Source: Hydnum rufescens UP504 (taxonomy: Eukaryota; Basidiomycota; Agaricomycetes; Cantharellales; Hydnaceae). From it: a stretch of DNA of 13,017 nt. Under the pieces are notes generated by a model. It was not told the origin of the DNA and made no database searches. It saw nothing but the letters and a program-made list of their open reading frames with translations. The translations under genes and the position numbers were made by a program. Positions 1 to 7,664 of this stretch are shown one piece after another. The DNA lies in NCBI GenBank assembly GCA_014904985.1, contig MU129220.1:38143-51159 (forward strand). The letters are read 5' to 3'. The first letter of the stretch is position 1. Each line of letters opens with the position of its first letter.

Positions 1-646
1 AAACAAGTGGACACAAACTCCATTTTTCACAAGACAACTCCCTCCCCATGACTCCCCCTTTGCTGCACCATCCAAAATAGCAAATTACTTCCAGCCCTCT
101 TATGTCTGATGGAGAAGACCCTCAGGGAGACCTATTCCAATTTTTCTTAAGGGAACTTGTCCAGAATTGAAGGAGGAATAGCATGTAATGTGTCAATCTC
201 CCTGTTTATCTTGAAATTGGAATATCTCTGTCACTTTTAAATATTTTAACTTCATTTCCTTTTCTATATGTCCCTGAAGTCTGACTTTTTCACTTTCTAT
301 TGAGTCAAAGTCTGGATTCTATATTAGGTGCAGCTAGCACACAAATTCAATAGTTCTCCCCCTCCCTCCAGTTTGAAGCTTCTTGAACAGCTGCTGGTCC
401 CTGGGTGATTTCTCACTACAAAAAGCAAATTCTAACTACACTTTGACTAAGGTCTCAAGAAGGGATTCTTAGGGTGTGGTAATCTGACAGAAACACACAT
501 TCTCACTTAATTGCTTGGGCATTGTTGGCTCACTGCAATTCCCCCTGTTCAAAAGACCTTCCCCCACTCAGACCTGAACATCCAGATTAGTTCTGTGATT
601 CCCTCCTTCATCCCTGGCTCAACATTGTGGAATGTAGTTGGATTGG
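1..646. other. Non-genic, CpG-depleted stretch
   Basis: I see no gene, RNA or clear repeat here. The stretch contains no CpG dinucleotide by eye and many TG/CA steps, which is what long-term deamination of methylated CpG leaves behind. It borders the 3' end of the broken minus-strand gene ending at 647. It may be an unrecognisable remnant of a mobile element, but nothing in the sequence proves that. Confidence 0.5.
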
Positions 647-1825
647 TTATAAACCATCCTGCTTACACTGGTTAGTGCAGAATGTCATCCATCTGTCAGC
701 ATCACAAAGGCACTTGAGTAGCTTGGTCCCTTGTTCATCTGCCCATGCATTCTAGAGAGCCAGAATGTCAATGCTGATAATAGACAGCAATGATAAGCTG
801 GAAGAACTTACATCTTTGCCTTCAGCCATCTCTTCAAATTCATCAAGCCACACATCTCTGACATCAATCTTGGCCTTTTTTGAGCCTTTCTTGTTAACTC
901 TAGGTGAAGCTGAAGACATATCTTTGATCTCCATAATACATTTTGCTAATGCTTGGGCTGCATGCTCTGCACCAGCCACTTTTGACTTCTCAGCCTCTCA
1001 CCCCTTCTCTGCTCATTTGCACTTCATGCATGCAAAAGAACTCTCATATGCCCTTTCATTATTTTTTTAAATACAGTAACAAGGTGGCAATGAGGTGTCA
1101 TTGGGCCACAACTATGGGAGCTGCATCATTATCAATGAGTTTGTAGAGATCTTCAAAGCACTTTGGCATAGATATGGAAAGTGAAGCCAGGGATGAGGGT
1201 GCAGAAGTGGACACTGGATACAACACTACAGCAGGTTCTGGTGCTACAGCACAAGTGTTGGTAGAGGGACTGGGGGTAAAAAGACTTCATGAGGGTTGGG
1301 GGTGGGGGAATTGGGATCTGAGATGTGGTCAAGTCCACCAAGGTCTATGCCTGGCTGATAAACTGGACCCATGGGAAAGGTGCCAGAGGATCCTGTGGCC
1401 TTAGTACTGTGATTGGGATAGCCTGGAGTGCCAAGACATGGAGGATATGAGTATGTTGATGGTGGGTTGTCAAAACCAGAGGTATATGCCACCCCAGTGC
1501 CTAGTGGGGCATCAAAGGTAAACATCTTTGCATGGTCTGATACCATCTCTAGATCAGGCTCTGTGCCATTGAGCAAGAGGCTCAAACTGTTGTCACTGTT
1601 CAACATGGGTGGGCCACAAAAGGTAAGTGTGACTAACAGAGAGCATGTGAAGCCAGCACCTATCAGTTGAAAATGGAATGCTAAGCCAGAGTGGGAATGT
1701 TTGCTGCCATCAGGAAAAAAAGTTACACTCATTTCTGAATCCTGTTCACCCCCAACTTTTCTTTTTTTTTGAATGGAAGTTGCCATTTTCCTAATTATAG
1801 ATGATAAAAAAAAAAAAGTTGCCAT
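647..1825 (-). pseudogene. Broken multi-exon gene of unknown family
   Basis: This reads leftward from an ATG at 1825 (a second in-frame ATG is at 1786, just before a basic QKKRKV patch resembling a nuclear localisation signal). The frame is open to about 1285, rich in Pro, Ser, Gly and Asn. Around the T5/C5 runs near 1275-1290 it must shift to another frame, which continues with VAPEPAVVLYPV and MPKCFEDLYKLIDNDAAP to a TGA at 1098-1100. A third block, about 1055-812, contains ACMKCK, TGA (1013-1015), AEKG, TGA (998-1000), then a Lys-rich helical segment and the acidic stretch DVWLDEFEEMAEGKD. A 60-nt GTAAGT...TAG intron (811-752) joins it in phase 0 to the last exon, NAWADEQGTKLLKCLCDADR and onward, ending at TAA 649-647. 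The frame break plus two TGAs indicate decay; both TGAs could be former CGA arginine codons. I do not recognise the family; a transposon-borne gene is possible. Confidence 0.5.
752..811 (-). other. Intron before last exon of broken gene
   Basis: Donor GTAAGT follows GCAAAGAT, and the acceptor is CTCTCTAG with a TTGAC branch-like site about 25 nt before it. Both sides are in phase 0, joining EEMAEGKD to NAWADEQG. This is the best splice support in the pseudogene. Confidence 0.55.
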
Positions 1826-2208
1826 GACCCAAACAGAATTGAGTGAGGCTACTTAAGACTCACACTTTAGCACCCAACTAACTGTGTATACACAAGCTCT
1901 CTGAGGCCACTGACCATCAGCAGGAATGCACAGCACAATTGGTTGAACCACCTGGGTCAAGGTCATCTGAAAAGCACATGAAGCACTTTGAACCCTTGGC
2001 TTTTCAAAAGAAAAGAACTAACCACCTGACCATTAGTCCTGATTGCTCATAGGTCAATTTGTGTTTGTTGTACTGGACTGAGTTGCTCTGTACTTATGAT
2101 CATGCTGGTGGCTGGATCAGACTATGCTGTAACATTATTAAGTTAGAGAAGTGATGTATAATGGGGATAAGGAGGATCATGTGAAGTGGAGGGCCAGGTA
2201 AGTGATGT

Positions 2209-2354
2209 AAGCTACTATGTATGGTAAATTATGTCAGATGGGAATAATTACAGAAGCTACCATATAAGGATAATTACATAAGCTACCCTATATACTATAT
2301 AAGCCATCATGTATGCATTACATAAGTTACTATATGCAGCATTATATAAGTTAC
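2209..2354. repeat. Degenerate AAGYTACYATATA tandem repeat
   Basis: Copies of AAGCTAC, AAGCCAT or AAGTTAC start at 2209, 2254, 2280, 2301, 2324 and 2348, usually followed by a TATA/CATATA run and preceded by TTACAT. The last five are spaced 21-26 bp apart. The unit is AT-rich and imperfect. Function unknown. Confidence 0.5.
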
Positions 2355-2582
2355 CAAAAGAAACCCTAGTTACTGTGTCAAGTGTGTTACCAGAGGTATG
2401 TAACCTAAGGATGCATGGGCAATATGGATGGGGGGGATTTTGTTGAAAGAACCAATCTTTGGGGGAAGTGATTTTTCCTGATGTAGCTACTATATTACAT
2501 GCTGAATTGTAGATATGTAGCTCCTCCATATCCCCTCACACTTTGTTTTCAATCACCCCTTTCCCCCCCACATGCCTATGGC

Positions 2583-2658
2583 AGTGGGAATCCTGAGCAA
2601 CAGAAACAACCAAACAGCTATGCACAAGTCTTGCACCTATTGTAGTGGGAATCCTGAG
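2583..2658 (+). repeat. Pair of AGTGGGAATCCTGAG direct repeats
   Basis: The 15-mer occurs at 2583-2597 and 2644-2658, each followed within a dozen bases by a GAAAC. A similar GTGGAAATCCTGAGA motif forms a spaced pair at 5185-5284, so these may be scattered remnants of one repeat family. Confidence 0.45.
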
Positions 2659-2699
2659 AGATTGAAACTAGTGATCCCCCAACTGTGAAGGGCTATGAG

Positions 2700-2815
2700 T
2701 ACTTCCTGCACACAGCCACCACAGCCCATCAAGATAACACATCTACAGCTGACACAGCCATCACCACAGCCTCCACAGCCATCATCACTAGCTTGCTAAG
2801 CTGACACAGCCACTT
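2700..2815 (+). repeat. CACAGCC-rich simple-sequence patch
   Basis: The motif CACAGCC recurs about six times, often as GACACAGCCATCA, over roughly 115 bp. It looks like an irregular minisatellite with no coding potential. Confidence 0.4.
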
Positions 2816-3477
2816 ACTAACCATGATCCATCAGTTTATGAATCCTGTGTGTCCCTTCACATGACTAAAGTTCCCCCCTTCCCTAAAGAACATCCATGCA
2901 TTGTAATGGGCTGATGTTTTGATATGTTTGTCATCGCAAAAATATTAAGATCATGTGAAAATTTCAGCCTGATCCATCCTTTGCAGCAATTTTCAGATCT
3001 TCTTGATTTAAAAATATAGTCATATATGGTAATTAATTATTCAAGGCTGGACTGCATTGGGAAGTCTGGGTTTTTTTATGTAAGCAGGGTCCTCTGGGGA
3101 GCCCATTACCCTGTTGGACCATCCCCCTCTGGTCATGGGACTACATTGGGCTGGATGGCTTAGGTACACATTGGATGTACTTGATCTTGATGTATTGTCC
3201 AGATTTGGGTATGAGTCAGGCATGGGAGAGTATCTTAACATCAAAAACCATTGCAAAAAGTGACCCCTCAGGAAATTGTTTGATATCAAAGGATTTGATG
3301 CCTCTTAGGCTTTTGATTTGATGTCATTCAACATATTTATTAAGGCCCCTCAGTGTCAGTAGCACAGTTTGAAGAGGCTGGCAATGGTTGACATGTCTGC
3401 ATTAGGGTCTTTCACAGTAGCAAAAATGTGGCCAAAAATTGAGTCCTAAAATGTCTTGAAAACCCAACATCAAACAG

Positions 3478-3508
3478 CCAAAAATGATATTTTTGAGAGC
3501 ATTTTTGG
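3478..3508. repeat. Small inverted repeat, 9-bp arms
   Basis: CCAAAAATG at 3478-3486 is mirrored exactly by CATTTTTGG at 3500-3508, leaving a 13-base loop. It is AT-rich and may be chance. Confidence 0.3.
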
Positions 3509-4148
3509 AAACCTATTGTGAAACCACCTCACCTTTGTCAATAATCACACTGCCAGCCCAGCCAAACTTGAGTGAAATTCTTGGAAATTCCCATGCCACC
3601 CCCATTAAATATTCCAATTAGGAGGTGAGATTGATTCTCAGTTGCCTCATTAGGCTACCTGTACAACATGTGGTTTGTTTAATCCCTCAGTTTTGGCTGA
3701 ACTTTTTGAATAGTGTGACCATTTTGACTCAAGAGCTGAAAATAACTGTTAAGGGTCATTCCTAGTATGAGGGAGTGATTACATAATCAGGCCAAGGAGG
3801 AATGGGAAGCCTTTAATATATCTGATGCATGGATTTGTGAAGTGAAGGATTACATAATGTCACAGAAGACAAGAACACAGAGAGTGGAGTGAAAGAACTG
3901 AATTCCCAACAGACTTAAGACAAAAGAGAATGGATGGGGAAGAGAGTCAGGTACAGACATATATTCTTGATCTTTCTAAGGAGCTACAGTACTGGAGGTA
4001 GCTACTTATATAGAGATCAAGGACAATAAGGGAGGTACAATAAGGCAAGGGGGATGAATAAGCACAAAGGCAATTGTTATGGAGGAGAGGTCATGTGATG
4101 GGGTTATGTAAGAGGTTATGAGTACAACTTGTAACAACAACCCTATCT

Positions 4149-4156
4149 CTTCAGAA
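4149..4156. repeat. Left target-site duplication CTTCAGAA
   Basis: This octamer immediately precedes the element starting TATGGTTGCC and is repeated exactly at 4832-4839 after its other end. It fits the hAT preference nTnnnnAn. Confidence 0.65.
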
Positions 4157-4831
4157 TATGGTTGCCACAGTCAGGTTTTGGTCAGGTTTTGCCCAATTTG
4201 GGCAAAACCTAAACCTGACCAGGTTCCAAAATCACCCATGAGGGCAAAACCTGAACCTGACCTGAGGTTCGGTCTCATTCAGGTCAGGTTCAGGTTTAAA
4301 CCTGGTTTAAACCTGAAACCTGAGGTATGAGGGAAGCCAACATTTTCAGGGGATACTACAGAATATCTAGACCTCTACTCAAGTCTCTGCCTCTGCCACT
4401 CCCTTTACATCCTGCTTTAGATCCACATCTCCTTCCTAGCCCCTTTTCACTTCAATTTACTGCTCACACATCTTCTCAAGATGGTATTTAGTCACTACAT
4501 TCTGTCATGTGACTTGTGACCTGCACCAATTACCTCATTTGATGGCCAAGTCATGTGACTTCTGACTCCTGAACTATAGTCACATCTGTAAATTGCCAGA
4601 TTTGGTGCCAGAATAGTGGTCAATTTACATGGAATGGAACCTACACCCTACCTTTCAGGTTCAGGTTTAAACCTGGTTTCAGACCAGTTTTTGGATTCAG
4701 GGCAAGGGCAAAAACCTGAACCTGACCTGAAGTAAATGAAATGAAACCTGACCCCAATGGAACTTGACCTGGGTCAGGTTCAGGTTTAAACTCAGGTTCC
4801 ACAGGTTTAAACCTGAACCACAGCATCCATA
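4157..4831. mobile_element. Non-autonomous hAT-like element (MITE), 675 bp
   Basis: The ends are imperfect terminal inverted repeats: left TATGGTTGCCACAGTCAGG, right (complemented) TATGGATGCTGTGGTTCAGG. Exact 8-bp copies of CTTCAGAA flank it, the duplication length and T2/A7 pattern known for hAT transposons. Subterminal blocks at about 4165-4325 and 4655-4820 are packed with CAGGTT, ACCTGAACCTG and the palindrome CAGGTTTAAACCTG, resembling the repeated subterminal transposase-binding motifs of hAT elements. The interior (4330-4650) has no transposase and no long meaningful frame. The palindromes lack CpG but would become CGGGTTTAAACCCG if CpG decay were reversed (inference). An unrelated palindrome-rich repeat is the alternative; the target duplication makes that less likely. 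Confidence 0.65.
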
Positions 4832-4839
4832 CTTCAGAA
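4832..4839. repeat. Right target-site duplication CTTCAGAA
   Basis: Exact partner of 4149-4156, directly following the terminal CCATA of the hAT-like element. Confidence 0.65.
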
Positions 4840-5184
4840 TACTGATGTTTTGGTGCCATTTTGGAGATGACTTCTGAGACCATTTTTGAGAGTTCTTTTT
4901 TACTAGGAAAGAACCTATTCATTGGTGGACTTAAAAAAAAAAAAAAAAAAACCTCCCCAAGTGAGGGGGAGGGAAAGATCAGTGAATAACTCAAGAAGGA
5001 GTGATCAGAATCCTTAGTGAGTATGACCATTGGAATCGTGGGAATCAGAGCTTTCCGGTGATACCCAGATCTCAACTTTGAGGATGAGTAACAGTGTTAC
5101 TACTGACGCATTAGAGGGTTGGGACTAGGCGGAAACGAGCACAGCAGTCCTTAAGCTCACGGAGTCAACTGGAAAGTACTCGGA
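4840..5184. other. Non-genic stretch with composition boundary
   Basis: No gene is seen. It contains a poly(A) run and, at 5037-5038, the first CpG after some 770 bases without one. From there CpGs become frequent (roughly a dozen in the next 300 bases). The minus-strand open frame crossing 4641-5075 mostly translates the hAT-like element and the poly(A) run and is not a gene. Confidence 0.45.
4933..4951 (+). repeat. Poly(A) run of 19
   Basis: Nineteen consecutive A on the + strand, followed by a C-rich CCTCCCC and then GAGGGGGAGGG. It could be the tail of a retroposed sequence, but I found no matching duplication around it. Confidence 0.6.
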
Positions 5185-5284
5185 CTGTAGTCCGGAGTGG
5201 AAGCGGAAATCCTGAGATTAACATTAAGGGAATAGGTACAGTGAGGCTAACCTGTAGTCTGGAGTGGAAGTGGAAATCCTGAGA
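5185..5284 (+). repeat. Two 33-bp direct repeats differing only at CpGs
   Basis: Copies at 5185-5217 and 5252-5284 begin CTGTAGTC and end AAATCCTGAGA. They differ at two positions, and both are CG in the first copy and TG in the second. The spacing is 67 bp. The same GGAATCCTGAG theme appears at 2583-2658. Confidence 0.7.
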
Positions 5285-5579
5285 GACCAAAGCTGAATCT
5301 CTGGATTTCGCCCTGGACTACTTATACATAGTTCCTATACTACGGGGATTGATCACTTAATGAGAGGTGGTTACAGGGGGGCAGGCACAAGAGGGGGAGT
5401 GGGCAGGGGATGGAAAGTGGAGGGGACAGGGACAGGGCCAGGGGTAAGTGTGTGAGAACCGGAAGTAAAGGAAACGAGGAAATGAAGGGGAAATGAAACG
5501 GAGGTGGGGACAAACCGGAAACAAACCGGAACAGATCCGGAAACAAATCCGGAATTAACCAGGAAATGGACGAAACTCT
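5285..5579. other. G/A-rich non-genic stretch
   Basis: Purine-rich + strand with G runs and no gene. The minus-strand frame at 5340-5546 translates only to a Pro/Leu/Ser-rich string with no domain and is judged a composition artefact. A short CCGGAA tandem repeat closes the region. Confidence 0.45.
5510..5563 (+). repeat. Short tandem repeat of (AC)AAACCGGAA type
   Basis: Four CCGGAA copies (from about 5515, 5526, 5537 and 5549) and a degenerate CCAGGAA follow each other every 11-13 bases, each preceded by AAA or an AT-rich triplet. A small minisatellite at the left edge of the cytosine-poor tract. Confidence 0.55.
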
Positions 5580-6245
5580 GACAGTGGGGATTGTGGGGAG
5601 GTTTAGGGTGATGGGTGTAGGGACTGCTGTTGGAGCTGGTGTGATAGTGTGTTGTGGTTGGGTTAAGGGAGATAGATGATGATTGATTATGTAATGGGGT
5701 TGGGAGTGGGGATTGGATGGATGGGAGAGAAGTTTGTTGAGAGATTGGGGCTAAGGGGCACTGTTGAGTGATGAAAGAAGGAATTGTTGGGGTGAGTTGT
5801 TATGAGATATTGAGTTGGGAAGGTAGTGGGAGGGGATGATTGATAGGTATGAGATGGTGGGTGGGAGAGGTTGGGAAGGAGAGATTGAATGGATTGACTG
5901 TGGAGTGTGGAGGAGTGTGAAGGAGTGTGTTTTGAATTTCTCTATGAGTGAGTGGGAGAAAGGGATGAATGATATGGATGGAGAATAGAAAGGGGGAAAT
6001 GATTTGATGAGAAGACTATGTTTGAGAGGATGATTTAGAATTGAAGAGTTGGGATGTGTGGGTATGAGTGAGGGGAAATTGGAGAAGGAGAAGGAGGAGA
6101 ATGATGGATGTTGATAGGTTGTGAAGAAGAGGAGGTTGAGAGTTGAGTAAAGTAATTGATTGAGAGTTAGTGTATGTGATATGGGAGTTGATGTGAGGGT
6201 TGGAGGGATGTGTTTGAGGAGAGAAGGAGTAGGAGTATATTTGGT

Positions 6246-6780
6246 AGAGGGAAGTTGAATTGTGATGGAGTTGGTTGAGTGTGTGTATGAGGATGTGGAG
6301 TAGATGTAGAGGAGTTGAGGTGGATATAGTGTTGAATGTAAATGTATGTGGGTAGGGTGGGTGGAGTGGAGTATGAGGTGGTGATGAGTTGGGATAGACT
6401 ATATTGAGTGGTGTGTGGGACTGAGGAGTAGTTGATTGAGGACAGAGAATTGATAATTGAGATGTGGAGATTGAATAGTTAGTGGGAATTATAGTGGATG
6501 TAAGTGTGGAGTTGGAGTAGAGAAATAGTGTGAGGAATGTGGGATTGATTTGATTTGAAGTTGGATATTGATATGAATGTGTGTAGGATGATGGGGATTA
6601 TATTGGGATATAATTGAATTGATTGATTGTTGTGTTTAAGAGATTGTGGGGTATGTATGTGAGAATTGAGTGATGGAGAGAGTGTGTTGGGAGGAGTATA
6701 ATGTAGGGTGTATTTAGTAGGATGAGAGAGGGTAGATGGGGAGGGAGAAATAGAATTAAGATAGTGAGGAAGAAAATTAG
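6246..6780 (+). repeat. Tandem duplication, copy 1
   Basis: Begins near GAGGGAAGTTGAATTGTG and ends near AAATAGAATTAAGATAGTGAG. Copy 2 repeats it in the same order. The offset between matching words grows from 554 bp at the start (6251 versus 6805) to 581 bp at the end (6748 versus 7329), so the copies differ largely by small insertions and deletions. Confidence 0.75.
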
Positions 6781-6798
6781 GAGATCTATATTTCGCGT

Positions 6799-7361
6799 AG
6801 AGGGGAAGTTGAATTGTGATGGAGTTGGTTGAGTGTGTATATGAGGATGTGGAGTAGATGTAGAGGAGTTGAGGTGGATACAGTGTTGAATGTAAATGTA
6901 TGTGGGGTAGGGGGGTGGGGTGGATGGAGTATGAGGTGGGTAGATGAGTTGGGATAGACTATATTGAGGTTGTGCTTGTGGGGACTGAGGGAGTAGTTGA
7001 TTGAGGAAAGAGAATTGATAATTGAGATGTGGAGATTGAATAGTTAGTGGAATTATAGCTGGGATGGTATGTGTGGAGTTGGAGTAGAGAAAATAGTGTG
7101 AGGGAATGTGGGGATTGATTTGATTGAAGATTGGATATTGATATGAATGTGTGTAGGATGATGGGGATATAATTTGGGATATAATTGAATTGATTGATTG
7201 TTGTGTTTAAGAGATTGTGGGGTAATGTATTGTAGGAGAATTGAGTGATGGAGAAGAGTGTGTTTGGGAGGGAGTATATGTAGGGTAGTATTTAGTAGGG
7301 ATGAGGGGAGGGTAGATGGGAGAGGAAGAAATAGAATTAAGATAGTGAGAAGGCCGGAAAG
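6799..7361 (+). repeat. Tandem duplication, copy 2
   Basis: About 27 bases longer than copy 1, mostly extra single G or T bases in short runs. It contains a few cytosines where copy 1 has T or nothing (for example GATACAGTG versus GATATAGTG). A short junction with TTTCGCG separates the copies. Either a real duplication that has slipped, or an assembly artefact from noisy reads or haplotypes. Confidence 0.7.
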
Positions 7362-7623
7362 TTAGGAGGATAGGAGAGATGTGTAGGAAAGAGAGGATAG
7401 TTGAAGTTAGGGAAAAGGGAGAAGGGATATGAAGTGGTCAGGGATATTTATGTAGAGAGAGACCTAGGGAAAAGGGGTGAGAGAAAGAAGAGAGATGAAT
7501 TGGTAAGGATATTTATATACAAGAGATTTATGGAAGATAAGAGTGAAAAAGAAAGGAGGAGGTTACGTAATCAGGGAGGTGGGAAAGAGGGTAAGAAGGG
7601 TAGGGAAAGAGGGAGAAGGAAGA

Positions 7624-7629
7624 TATATT
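7624..7629 (-). promoter_or_regulatory. Possible polyadenylation signal AATATA
   Basis: AATATA lies 36 bases downstream of the TAG that ends the large minus-strand gene. It is the nearest A/T hexamer of this kind in a pyrimidine-rich strand; no experimental support. Confidence 0.25.
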
Positions 7630-7664
7630 GAGAGAGGAAGGAGTGCAAAGAGGAGAGAAAGGGA

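Larger units (their letters stand above)
1826..4148. other. Long non-genic, CpG-depleted stretch
   Basis: No convincing gene is visible over 2.3 kb. Open frames on either strand are short and without recognisable motifs, including an 82-codon minus frame at 3041-3289. By eye I find only one CpG (2935-2936). The stretch contains a degenerate tandem repeat near 2209-2354, paired copies of AGTGGGAATCCTGAG at 2583 and 2644, a CACAGCC-rich patch at about 2700-2815 and a small inverted repeat at 3478-3508. The whole is best read as old, mutated repeat DNA. Confidence 0.45.
5580..7664. other. Extreme cytosine-depleted tract
   Basis: About 2 kb of G, A and T with almost no C on the + strand, so the complementary strand is nearly G-free. 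No C occurs from 6017 to 6398 (382 bases) or from 6444 to 6785 (342 bases); only three occur between 6017 and 6785. C rises slightly again after about 7350. No gene is supported; the open frame at 7401-7631 is a Lys/Arg/Glu-rich product of purine bias. The tract lies directly downstream of the minus-strand gene ending at 7665, whose sense strand is itself pyrimidine-rich. Runs such as 6904-6920 (G4, G6 and G4 blocks) could form quadruplexes. Confidence 0.75.

Noticed and set aside
3041..3289. An 82-codon minus-strand frame as a gene fragment
   Set aside because: No recognisable domain, no supporting splice sites, and it sits in a decayed repeat-like region.
4933..4951. Poly(A) run as the tail of a retroposon
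   Set aside because: No flanking target duplication or internal promoter boxes could be found around it.
4641..5075. A 144-codon minus-strand frame
   Set aside because: It translates the transposon's palindromic repeats and a poly(T) run.
5340..5546. A 68-codon Pro/Leu/Ser frame on the minus strand
   Set aside because: Composition artefact of a G/A-rich strand; no motif and no phase-matched exon nearby.
7401..7631. Lys/Arg-rich 76-codon frame on the + strand
   Set aside because: Purine-biased DNA produces such strings; it starts at TTG rather than ATG and has no splice or promoter context.
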